Shown one piece after another: positions 45,943 through 54,222 of a DNA stretch of 64,000 nt; positions within the stretch are counted from its first letter, which is position 1, and every line of letters starts with the position of its first letter. The notes beneath the pieces were generated by a model, which worked only from the letters and a program-made list of their open reading frames with translations, was not told the DNA's origin and ran no database searches. The position numbers were made by a program, and so were the translations under genes. This DNA is from FEN-1279 sp964400285 (lineage in GTDB: Bacteria > Bacteroidota > Ignavibacteria > Tepidaquicellales > Tepidaquicellaceae): assembly GCA_964400285.1 (NCBI GenBank), contig CAYNTK010000001.1, positions 310,001 to 374,000 of the forward strand, given 5' to 3'.

Positions 45943-45943
45943 A

Positions 45944-47119
45944 ATGAACCAAAGCGATAATTTAATAGAAAATATAAATAAATTCGAAGATGCAAGAGAA
46001 TTATTTCCTGTTACTAAATCCTGTGTTTATTTAGATTCGGCACATTATAGCCAATACTCCCTTGAAACAAATAGAAGATTAAAAAATTTTATTAACGAAT
46101 TTACTAATACCAATAAAAACTTAAGTCTTTTTATAAACAAAAAGACGGTGGAGTTAAAAGAGAAAATTGCACATCTTATAAATGCAAAAAGTGAAAACAT
46201 AATTTTAACGGGAAGCACTACTCATGGTTTAAATATTTTTGCTAATGGAATAACATTAAAAGCAGGGGAGCGTGTAGCATTTGCAGATACGGAGTTTCCA
46301 GCTGTTGTGTATCCTTGGTTAAATCAAAACAAACTTAGAGGAATTGAATATATTTTTATCCCATCTATCAATGGTAAGGTGGCAATGGAAAATATTGAAA
46401 AAATTATACGGGAAAATAATGTTAAAGTGTTAACAATAAGTTCTGTTGGGTTTTTAGGATTTAGAAATAATCTTACCGAAATAAGTAAAATTTGTAAAAA
46501 ATATAGTTGCTTTCTTGTAGTCGATGCAATTCAAAGTATTGGAGTATGTCCAATGGATGTAAAAAAATATAGTATAGATTACTTGGCTGCAGGTTCTCAG
46601 AAATGGATGATGGCACCAGCGGGAATTGGTTTCGCATATATAAATGATGAGATGAAAAAATATATTGCTCCAACTTATGTAGCAACTTCAAGTATAAAAT
46701 ATGATTTTAAGAATTTTTTGAAATACGAATTAAATTTTAAAGATGATGGGTCTGCATATGAGAATTCGACCTTGAATTGCCTTGGTATGATTGGTTTAGA
46801 ATCTTCAATAGAATTATTTTTAAAATTAGGTGTAGAGAATATTTTTAAACATATTTTAAATCTTTTAGATTACTTTATTTTAAATTTGGATAAATCTAAA
46901 TATTCTATAGAATCGGATTTAAATACAGAAAATCGTTCCAATATACTGATATTTTCATATAAGATTAAAGAAGAAAATGATTCAATTCAGAAATATCTCG
47001 AAAGTAAAAATATTTTTATTGCTTTAAGAGAAGGATTTTTGCGTATATCACCTCATTTATTTAATAATTATGGAGATATTGAAGTTTTAATTAAAGAATT
47101 AAATAGTATAACATATTAA
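45944..47119 (+). CDS. Class V PLP-dependent aminotransferase-family protein
   Basis: 391 residues, fold type I. The PLP lysine is K220 in 'AAGSQKWMMAPAGIGF', the ring-stacking/aspartate block is 'VVDAIQSIGVCPMD' (D194), and the N terminus has 'VYLDSAHYSQYS'. The closest general group is the isopenicillin-N-epimerase/cysteine-desulfurase-like class V set; the reaction cannot be assigned. A longer frame begins inside the transglycosylase, but the ATG at 45944 with AGAGGT just ahead is the better start. Convergent with comF, overlapping by 4 bases. Confidence 0.88.
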   Translation: MNQSDNLIENINKFEDARELFPVTKSCVYLDSAHYSQYSLETNRRLKNFINEFTNTNKNLSLFINKKTVELKEKIAHLINAKSENIILTGSTTHGLNIFANGITLKAGERVAFADTEFPAVVYPWLNQNKLRGIEYIFIPSINGKVAMENIEKIIRENNVKVLTISSVGFLGFRNNLTEISKICKKYSCFLVVDAIQSIGVCPMDVKKYSIDYLAAGSQKWMMAPAGIGFAYINDEMKKYIAPTYVATSSIKYDFKNFLKYELNFKDDGSAYENSTLNCLGMIGLESSIELFLKLGVENIFKHILNLLDYFILNLDKSKYSIESDLNTENRSNILIFSYKIKEENDSIQKYLESKNIFIALREGFLRISPHLFNNYGDIEVLIKELNSITY

Positions 47120-47802
47120 CGGGCAGAAGCAATAGTAAATGCCGATATTTCTGACACATACCCATTTCTTAAAACTTTAATAACTTCGTTTATTGTTGCT
47201 CCTGTAGTAACTACATCATCTACGAGTAGTATCTTTTTTCCTTCGATAAGCTTTTTGTATTTTTCATTTATCCTAAAAGCATCTTTTACATTCGATAATC
47301 TTTCAAAATACTTGAGATTTGTTTGAGATTTTGTATGTCGTATTCTCTCGACAAGATTATTTATTTGCTCGATTTTAATAATTGAATTTAATCCTGTACA
47401 AATATATTCTGATTGGTTATAACCTCTCTCTCTTATTTTAGTTTTAAACAATGGTATAGGACAAATAATATCATATTCTTTTATTTTATTAAATATCTTT
47501 ACATACTCATTTCCAAGTAAGCTTCCGAGAAAAAGTCCGATTTTGTAAAAACCTTTGAATTTAAGATAATGAATGATTGTTTGAACCGAATTATCTTTTC
47601 TAAAAGCAAGAAAACTATTGAAGTAATCTGATTTAATTTTTGCTCTTATTTCTAATAAATCTTCAGGTTTCAATCTTTCAATTGAATTTAAAACTTTATC
47701 ATCGATAAAATCGTTAGAGTTCCCTTTTTTTAATTTTGAATTTGTTATGATACATATTTTTGGAAAGAAGAAATCTTTGATATTATCTAAAAAATCTTTC
47801 AA
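47116..47802 (-). CDS. ComF-family phosphoribosyltransferase-like protein
   Basis: 228 residues. The PRPP-binding loop is 'ILLVDDVVTTGATINEV', preceded by 'ICPIPLFKTKIRERGYNQSE' as in ComF. In naturally competent bacteria ComF is needed for DNA uptake. Here the N-terminal zinc ribbon is not conserved: only one cysteine is seen in 'FFPKICIITNSKL'. The start is TTG at 47800-47802. It lies 60 bases downstream of the merR gene, on the same strand. Confidence 0.88.
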   Translation of the reverse strand: MKDFLDNIKDFFFPKICIITNSKLKKGNSNDFIDDKVLNSIERLKPEDLLEIRAKIKSDYFNSFLAFRKDNSVQTIIHYLKFKGFYKIGLFLGSLLGNEYVKIFNKIKEYDIICPIPLFKTKIRERGYNQSEYICTGLNSIIKIEQINNLVERIRHTKSQTNLKYFERLSNVKDAFRINEKYKKLIEGKKILLVDDVVTTGATINEVIKVLRNGYVSEISAFTIASAR

Positions 47803-47862
47803 AGAATATATTCATCAAATTGTTTTAATGGATGGTATTAACTTAATTAAAAATATAGTAAA

Positions 47863-48321
47863 TTATTCGATATCTTTAAGTAAATCCGAGAGAAAAGATT
47901 TAAGCTCTTTCAAGTCGTCTATTAAAGGTTTATTGTCAATATCATTTTGTGCTGTTTCGTTTATTTTATCTACTTCTGAATTAAATAAACTTAATTCATT
48001 TTTAGAGTGAACATAAGAAGTTTTTGGTTTTGCGTCATCGGTGCCTGTTAGAACTTGTTCTTCTTCTTTAGTATTGTATGTTTTTAAAAGCTTTTTCGCT
48101 CCTTCTATTGTGTATTTCTCGTCTCTTAATAGCTTTTTAATATGAAGTATTAATTTAATATCCTTATTGGTATAAATTCTATTCCCCGCAAGGTTTTTAG
48201 CTGGTTTTAATTGGTCGAATTCAGTTTCCCAATACCTTAATACATACTGCTCTAAGTCAGTAATTTTACTAACTTCACTAATGGAATAGTAAAGTTTTTT
48301 CATTGAAAAATTTTTCTTCAT
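47863..48321 (-). CDS. MerR-family transcriptional regulator
   Basis: 152 residues. The winged helix-turn-helix has 'YYSISEVSKITDLEQYVLRY' and 'NRIYTNKDIKLILHIKKLL'. The C terminus is short, acidic and without metal-binding cysteines, as in the small MerR proteins of Bacteroidota. The first ATG is at 48321; a second at 48303 is equally possible. Targets unknown; it is divergent from the amidohydrolase-like lipoprotein across a 206-base AT-rich gap in which no clear operator was found. Confidence 0.88.
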   Translation of the reverse strand: MKKNFSMKKLYYSISEVSKITDLEQYVLRYWETEFDQLKPAKNLAGNRIYTNKDIKLILHIKKLLRDEKYTIEGAKKLLKTYNTKEEEQVLTGTDDAKPKTSYVHSKNELSLFNSEVDKINETAQNDIDNKPLIDDLKELKSFLSDLLKDIE

Positions 48322-48527
48322 AATATATTAATATATTATATGGAAATATATATATTATAAATTGATTTATCAATACAAATGTTTTAAGCATTACTTTTCA
48401 TATTTATTTATAACTATACTAAATATAAATAGATTAACCTTGATACTTTAAATTGCATTTTAAAAAAAATGATAATTCATTATGTTCTAAAATGTAAAAA
48501 TTTATAAATCTAAACCAAAACTTTATT

Positions 48528-50198
48528 ATGAGATATATAAAAATTTTATTTGTGTTTTTTGTTTCAATTTTCATCTTTTCCTGTTCCAAACATCAGACTT
48601 CAGTTTTTTATAACGGGAAAATATACACTTTAGATAAGAATAATAATGTTATTGAAGCTATTGCTGTTAAAGATGGAAAAATAATAGATATGGGCAGTAG
48701 TAATGAAATAAAAGAAAAATATGGAAGCGATAAAGCTATTGATTTAAAAGGTAAAACCGTAATTCCCGGATTTATAGAATCAGAAGGTTCACTGGTGGAT
48801 TATTCATTAGAGTTATCGAGATATAATAATATGGTTGACTTAAGAAATGCAGATAATATTGATAAGATTGTTTCGCTTGTTTCGGAAAAAGTAAAGTCGC
48901 AGAAAGAAGATTCTTGGGTTGGTGGATATGGGTGGAATGATGAAAATATAGCGAATGAAATAGATAAAGTTAATAAATCGACTTTAGATAAAATTTCGAA
49001 TAAACATAAAATTTATTTAATAAATAGTGATGGAACAATTGTGTGGTGTAATACAAAAGCTATTGAATCACTTCAAATAACAAATTTGACACCTTCTCCT
49101 GAAGATGGAGAAATAGGAAAAGATGAAAATGGTGAACTCGATGGATTACTATTTGGAAAAGCAGTAAACTTGATAAAAGAAAAATTACCAAGATTTACGA
49201 AGGAAGATATGCAATCTGCTTTAAAAAATGGAGCTCAGGAGCTATTAAAATATGGAATTACAGGTGTAGTAGATAGGAATTTAAGTAAAGAATCTATAAA
49301 TGCTTTCAAAGAATTAATAGATAGTAATTATATTTCTGTTCATATTTATGCCGTATTAACTGGAAATGACGAAGCTTTTACAGATTATTTAAAGAAAGGT
49401 ATTGAAGAAAATTATAAAAATAGACTCACTATTAGAGCAGTAACACTCGATTATGATGGTGCATTTGAATTGCAAAGTGCTGCTATGTCCGAGAATTACA
49501 AATTAGATGGAAAAGAAAAAATGCCTTATACAGATGAGGAAACAATAGAAAAAACATTTAGAGATGCAATCGATAAAAACTTTCAATTTACTATAAAAAC
49601 AGTCGGAGATGAAGCGGTTACTAAAGCAATTAATGTTATTGAAAAGGTGATAAAAGAGAAAAATCCAAAGGACGCTCGAGTTAAACTTGAAGGTCTTGAA
49701 TTTGTAAATCAGTTCGATTTAAATCGAATAAAAGAATTAAAAATTATACCATCTATAAGACCTGAAACTAACATATTAGATTTAGATTATCTCGATATGA
49801 TGATAGGGGCTGAATCGAAAAAGAAATTTGCATTATGGAATTCACTATTGGTAAATGGAGGGTGTATTACTTCGGGTTCAGGATTTCCTTTTAGTCAATC
49901 TATAAATCCATTAGTAGGAATTTATTATTTAACTGTGAGGCAACCTTTGGATACTGTTTTAGCTAATATTCCAAATCCTGAACAAAAATTATCTATATTA
50001 GATGCAGTAAAAGCATATACAGTTTGGGCAGCTTATTCAACCTTTCAGGAAAATTTAAAAGGTAGTCTTGAAGTTGGTAAATTTGCCGATATGATAGTAT
50101 TGTCAGATGATATTTTCAAAATAAGTAGTAACGAACTTTTAAATACAAAAGTTTTAATGACTATTGTAAATGGTAATGTAGTATATGAACTGAAATAG
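48528..50198 (+). CDS. YtcJ-type amidohydrolase-fold lipoprotein with metal ligands lost
   Basis: 556 residues. The lipoprotein signal ends 'FIFSC' (C19). The rest matches the amidohydrolase 3/YtcJ family end to end: 'VFYNGKIYTLDKNNNVIEAI', 'KGKTVIPGFIESEGS', 'GWVGGYGW'-like segment, and 'KGSLEVGKFADMIVLSDD'. Yet every expected metal or catalytic residue is changed: the HxH is E86-x-S88, the bridging Lys is T306, the His of HxxGD is K357 (GD kept), the His of RIEH is G389, and the Asp of GSDxP is G452. It is therefore probably a non-catalytic envelope protein. First gene of a five-gene group with prmC and dtd. Confidence 0.88.
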   Translation: MRYIKILFVFFVSIFIFSCSKHQTSVFYNGKIYTLDKNNNVIEAIAVKDGKIIDMGSSNEIKEKYGSDKAIDLKGKTVIPGFIESEGSLVDYSLELSRYNNMVDLRNADNIDKIVSLVSEKVKSQKEDSWVGGYGWNDENIANEIDKVNKSTLDKISNKHKIYLINSDGTIVWCNTKAIESLQITNLTPSPEDGEIGKDENGELDGLLFGKAVNLIKEKLPRFTKEDMQSALKNGAQELLKYGITGVVDRNLSKESINAFKELIDSNYISVHIYAVLTGNDEAFTDYLKKGIEENYKNRLTIRAVTLDYDGAFELQSAAMSENYKLDGKEKMPYTDEETIEKTFRDAIDKNFQFTIKTVGDEAVTKAINVIEKVIKEKNPKDARVKLEGLEFVNQFDLNRIKELKIIPSIRPETNILDLDYLDMMIGAESKKKFALWNSLLVNGGCITSGSGFPFSQSINPLVGIYYLTVRQPLDTVLANIPNPEQKLSILDAVKAYTVWAAYSTFQENLKGSLEVGKFADMIVLSDDIFKISSNELLNTKVLMTIVNGNVVYELK

Positions 50199-50214
50199 AA
50201 TCCAAGTAAATAAA

Positions 50215-51093
50215 ATGACTCAAAAGAAGTTAACTACATTACTCGAAATTATAAATTATTCGTCAGAGCAATTAGCTAAAAAAAATATAAAAAATCCAAG
50301 GTTAAATATAGAGCTGATGTTTTGCGAGATATTAAATTGTGATAGAATGAAGCTCTATCTCGATTTTGATAAACCTTTGAAACAAGAAGAGATATCAGAG
50401 TTTAAAATAATGTTTAAGAGGAGACTGAGTTTTGAACCTCTTCAATATATTTTGGGAAAAACGAATTTTTATGGTTATACAATAAATTTAAATAACAAAG
50501 TTTTAATACCAAGGATTGAAACCGAAATATTAGTCGAAAAAATTCTCGAAGATATTTATAAATCGAATAAGAAAAATGTTAATATTAAGGAAATCGGAAC
50601 GGGAAGTGGCTGTATCTCGATTGCTTTGAGCGGTGAAATGACAAAAAAAAATATTAATCATAATATAGTTGCAACCGATATTTCCGAAGAGTCTTTAGAC
50701 GTAGCAAGAAAGAATGCTCGCTTAAATAAAATAGAGGAAAGTAATATTTTATTTAAGTATGAGGATTTTTTAAATCATTTTACAAATGAAGAGCAGTATG
50801 ATTATATTGTGTCAAATCCACCATATATACCTTTAAATGAAATCGATAAATTGGATTTAGAAGTAAAAGATTATGAGCCAATTTCGGCATTAACAGATGG
50901 AAAAAATGGTTTAAGTTTTTATGAAAAAATATTTAATTTATATTCTAATGAATACCAAGGTGCAAAAATATTTATTGAGATAGGAGATGGTAAACGAGAA
51001 AAAATTGAAGATTTATTGATAAAAAGTAAAATAAGTAATTATATATTTTTAAAAGATTATTGCAATATATATAGGGTATTAAAAATTTATTAA
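50215..51093 (+). CDS. prmC: Release factor glutamine methyltransferase PrmC
   Basis: 292 residues. It methylates the GGQ glutamine of peptide release factors RF1/RF2. The N-terminal helical domain ends at 'FEPLQYILGKTNFYG' and 'LIPRIETEILVE'. The Rossmann methyltransferase has motif I 'EIGTGSGCISIAL' and the catalytic 'SNPPYIP', which binds the substrate amide. Usual length. It starts 16 bases after the lipoprotein gene; dtd follows after one base. Confidence 0.95.
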   Translation: MTQKKLTTLLEIINYSSEQLAKKNIKNPRLNIELMFCEILNCDRMKLYLDFDKPLKQEEISEFKIMFKRRLSFEPLQYILGKTNFYGYTINLNNKVLIPRIETEILVEKILEDIYKSNKKNVNIKEIGTGSGCISIALSGEMTKKNINHNIVATDISEESLDVARKNARLNKIEESNILFKYEDFLNHFTNEEQYDYIVSNPPYIPLNEIDKLDLEVKDYEPISALTDGKNGLSFYEKIFNLYSNEYQGAKIFIEIGDGKREKIEDLLIKSKISNYIFLKDYCNIYRVLKIY

Positions 51094-51094
51094 T

Positions 51095-51541
51095 ATGATA
51101 TTAGTTGTTCAAAGAGTAACGAATTCGAATGTTTGTGTTAATGAAAAAATTATAAGTGAAATATCCAATGGCTTATTAGTATTTTTAGGAATAAAAAAAG
51201 GTGATAGTGAGATTCAAGCAGAATATTTGGTGAAAAAGCTTGCAAACTTGCGAATATTTTCTGATAAAGAAGGAAAAATGAATTTAAGCGTAAAGGATAT
51301 TCAAGGTGAGATTTTAGTTATATCTCAATTTACTTTATGCACTGACAATTCAAAAAGTGGAAATCGTCCAAGTTTTACATTTGCAGAAGAACCATCGAGG
51401 GCTAATGAATTATATGAATACTTTTTAAAAAGATTAAAAGAAGAATATATGAAAGATAAGGTATTCTCTGGTATTTTTTCTGCACATATGAAAATTAATA
51501 TTACTAATGATGGTCCTGTAACAATATTATTAGAAAAATAA
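51095..51541 (+). CDS. dtd: D-aminoacyl-tRNA deacylase
   Basis: 148 residues. It removes D-amino acids and glycine mischarged on tRNAs. Both family signatures are intact: 'VISQFTLCTD' near residue 78 and 'NDGPVTILLE' at the C terminus, which together form the cross-subunit active site carrying the Gly-cisPro motif. The N terminus 'MILVVQRVTNSNVCV' is standard. Lies between prmC and a DUF2520 gene with almost no spacing. Confidence 0.96.
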   Translation: MILVVQRVTNSNVCVNEKIISEISNGLLVFLGIKKGDSEIQAEYLVKKLANLRIFSDKEGKMNLSVKDIQGEILVISQFTLCTDNSKSGNRPSFTFAEEPSRANELYEYFLKRLKEEYMKDKVFSGIFSAHMKINITNDGPVTILLEK

Positions 51542-51549
51542 AATTGACA

Positions 51550-52449
51550 ATGTTAACAAAATATAAAGATAGAAAAATTTGTTTGATAGGGGTTGGTAAA
51601 GTTGGTTCAGCTTTGTATCATTCTTTTATATCTTTGGGCTATAAAATTAAGTATGCAATAGATAAAGATGTTATTAGACTACAAAAGATAACCAAAAGAA
51701 ATAATAAACTTATTATCGATGAAAAAGTAAGAAAAGAATATTTAATTAATTCGGATATTATAATATTTTCATTATCGGATAAATACTTGCATAAAATAAT
51801 AAAACAATGCAGTAGATTTAAGATAGACTTTTCATCGAAAATAATATTTCATACGAGTGGAATAGAAAATTCTGATATTTTTAATTTATTAAAGGTAAAT
51901 AAATCAAATACCGGTTCACTTCATCCATTACAAACATTTAATAAGATATCATATTCAAAGAGTGAATTATTAAAAAATATTTATTTTGGTATTGAAGGTG
52001 GCACTAATGCAATAAAATATTTTATTAATTATATAAAATGTTTAAATAGTAAGTATATTTTTGTTCCAAAAAATAAAAAAATACTATATCATACAGTATG
52101 TGTAATAGCATCAAATTTTCTTGTTAGCCACTTTAAAATAATTTCAAAAATTATTGATAAAATAAAATTAAAAAATGATAACAACATAGATATTGTTGAA
52201 CCGATTGTAAGAAAAACAATAGATAATATTTTTAAGCACGGTATTAAAGATTCTTTAACTGGACCATTTGATAGGGGAGATATAAAAACTATTGATTTGC
52301 ATTTAATAAATATTAAAGAAGAATTACCTTATTTATTATATTACTATGTTATTCTTGGTAGAGAAGCATTGGAATTATCTAAAGAGAAAAAAAGTATATC
52401 AAAAATAGAAGCTAAAGAAATTGAAAAAATATTATTAAAACATTCTTAA
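51550..52449 (+). CDS. Rossmann/DUF2520 family protein (putative oxidoreductase)
   Basis: 300 residues from the ATG at 51550; a TTG two codons earlier is possible. The NAD(P)-binding N-terminal half has 'ICLIGVGKVGSALYHSFISL' and 'DIIIFSLSDKYLHKII'. The family block 'HTSGI' and 'TGSLHPLQTFNK' follows, then the helical DUF2520 domain ('YHTVCVIASNFLVSHFKI', 'GPFDRGDIKTIDLHL'). It resembles 6-phosphogluconate/ketopantoate-type reductases; the substrate is not known. Unusually rich in Lys and Ile. Confidence 0.85.
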   Translation: MLTKYKDRKICLIGVGKVGSALYHSFISLGYKIKYAIDKDVIRLQKITKRNNKLIIDEKVRKEYLINSDIIIFSLSDKYLHKIIKQCSRFKIDFSSKIIFHTSGIENSDIFNLLKVNKSNTGSLHPLQTFNKISYSKSELLKNIYFGIEGGTNAIKYFINYIKCLNSKYIFVPKNKKILYHTVCVIASNFLVSHFKIISKIIDKIKLKNDNNIDIVEPIVRKTIDNIFKHGIKDSLTGPFDRGDIKTIDLHLINIKEELPYLLYYYVILGREALELSKEKKSISKIEAKEIEKILLKHS

Positions 52450-52459
52450 AGTATTTTAA

Positions 52460-53083
52460 ATGATTTTAAAAAAAATATTATTAATATTCCTTTTTTTAGT
52501 TTGTTCGTCTATAATATATGCACAAGGTAGTGAGATAGATACTGCAAAAAAAAGAGAGACGAGTGTTGCAATAAAAAAGTCAAGTGGAATTTTTATTTCA
52601 CCATTTATTAGTGCAGAGTTACCCATAAAAGTATTAAATGAGAATTCAAAATATACATTTGGTTTTGGTGGAAAACTCGAATATTCATCTTTAAGTATAT
52701 ATCCATTTGTTATTGGAGCTACATTCCAGTATCAAAATCATTCTGGCTCAGATGATTTTAAGACTAAAAATCTTTTAAATTCTATGAATACAAAAATAAC
52801 CTCAATAGGGGTTAGTTTAGATTTTTTATTAAATAAATATTTAAAGTCAAGTTTTACTATACCTTTTGTATTTATCGAGGCAAGAAGTTTAAATGTTAAA
52901 AGAGTAATATCTCCCGAAAATAATTCTACAAATTTAAAAACTTCCGATAATGTTATCGGATTTGGAGGGGGTTTTGGTTTTACATTGTATATATTTGATT
53001 TATATACAACATATCTATCAGCGAAAGATTATAGCACAATATCTATAAAAACAAGATTTAGATTACCTTTGATAAGATTTTAA
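52460..53083 (+). CDS. Predicted small outer membrane beta-barrel protein
   Basis: 207 residues. A signal peptide ends 'SSIIYAQ'. The mature part has alternating strands ('YTFGFGGKLEYSSLSIYPFV', 'ATFQYQNH', 'VIGFGGGFGFTLYIFDLYT') and ends 'ISIKTRFRLPLIRF' with a terminal aromatic, like outer membrane barrels. No family recognised. It starts 10 bases after the DUF2520 gene and overlaps the convergent glycosyltransferase gene by 4 bases. Confidence 0.7.
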   Translation: MILKKILLIFLFLVCSSIIYAQGSEIDTAKKRETSVAIKKSSGIFISPFISAELPIKVLNENSKYTFGFGGKLEYSSLSIYPFVIGATFQYQNHSGSDDFKTKNLLNSMNTKITSIGVSLDFLLNKYLKSSFTIPFVFIEARSLNVKRVISPENNSTNLKTSDNVIGFGGGFGFTLYIFDLYTTYLSAKDYSTISIKTRFRLPLIRF

Positions 53084-54183
53084 AGTTTACGTTCTTTCCA
53101 GTTTATTTTTGTGCTAAATAGAAAAGTGAATGGTAATAATAAACCATAGATTGAAAAATAAATCTGAAAAAGAGGAAAATATATAAACAATTTTGAAAAT
53201 TTTAATTTATAATATACAGGTAATATAATAATCAGTTCGGAGATTATTTTTATTAATATTAAAAGTAAATACAGATAAATATCGAATAAAAGAAATCCAA
53301 TAATTAAGATTAAATTAACAATATAGAGTAAAAATCCAAGTATCCATCCAAGAAAATTTATTCCCAAACCACCTTTGAACCATCTTTTTTTCTGATTATA
53401 TAGTTCTTTAATAGTTTTACATTCCTCAGTTGTTACTGTGCAATTATAATTAACTGGGTAGATTACTTTGAAATTTTTATCTGAATTTATTTTACGCATA
53501 AGAGCAAGGTCTTCAGTAACGGAGAAATTTATTTTTTCATAACCACCTATATAATTATAAACTTTTTTAGTAAATGATAAATTGTTGCCAATACAACTTA
53601 AAATTTTACCTATACCGCTACTACAAGATGCGAGAGATTGAAGATAAATCCAATCGAGTGCTTGAAGTTTTGCAAAAAAAGAATTATTATAATTTATTTT
53701 TGTAAAACCACATACCATCTCCACATTTTCTCGATAATATTTTACAGTTTCAGTAATCCAATTTTCAGGGACAATGCAATCCGCATCCGTCATCATAATA
53801 ATATCCCCATTAGCAATTTTAATTGCAGAATCGATAGCATTTGCTTTACCTTTTAAGTTTTTGTTAGAAATATCATCGGAATCGATTACGATAAAATGAT
53901 TCAAATCTTTTGTCTCGTTTATCATAATAGATTTTGTATTATCGGTGGATTTATCATTTACAAGAATTATTTGAAAGAGATTTTTATCATAATTTAATTT
54001 TTTTAGAGAGGAAATACAATTTGATATTATTTTTTCTTCGTTTCTTGCTGCAACTATAACAGTGACTTTAATGTTGTTTGAATTATTATTTTTTTTTAAT
54101 GAATTAGATTTAAGAAAACCGATAAAAAATAAAATATGTAAAGCTAAATAAATTAAAGAAGAAGCAATAGCAAAAATATCCAT
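53080..54183 (-). CDS. Membrane-bound GT2-family glycosyltransferase
   Basis: 367 residues. One N-terminal helix precedes the GT-A domain: 'VTVIVAARNEEKIISNCISS', 'QIILVNDKSTDN', the metal-binding DxD in 'IMMTDADCIVP', 'VTEDLALMRKI' and 'QKKRWFKGG' (QxxRW). Three or four C-terminal membrane helices follow. The layout is that of processive or lipid-linked synthases (BcsA/NdvB-like or lipid glycosylation); the product cannot be assigned. It lies 39 bases after the secreted M6-like gene. Confidence 0.9.
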   Translation of the reverse strand: MDIFAIASSLIYLALHILFFIGFLKSNSLKKNNNSNNIKVTVIVAARNEEKIISNCISSLKKLNYDKNLFQIILVNDKSTDNTKSIMINETKDLNHFIVIDSDDISNKNLKGKANAIDSAIKIANGDIIMMTDADCIVPENWITETVKYYRENVEMVCGFTKINYNNSFFAKLQALDWIYLQSLASCSSGIGKILSCIGNNLSFTKKVYNYIGGYEKINFSVTEDLALMRKINSDKNFKVIYPVNYNCTVTTEECKTIKELYNQKKRWFKGGLGINFLGWILGFLLYIVNLILIIGFLLFDIYLYLLLILIKIISELIIILPVYYKLKFSKLFIYFPLFQIYFSIYGLLLPFTFLFSTKINWKERKL

Positions 54184-54222
54184 TAAATACTAATTATTTA
54201 ACGTAAATATTGAAAATACAAT

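Noticed and set aside
45842..45943. N-terminal extension of the class V aminotransferase
   Set aside because: It lies inside the transglycosylase gene in another frame, is Lys-rich and unlike the family; the ATG at 45944 has a ribosome site.
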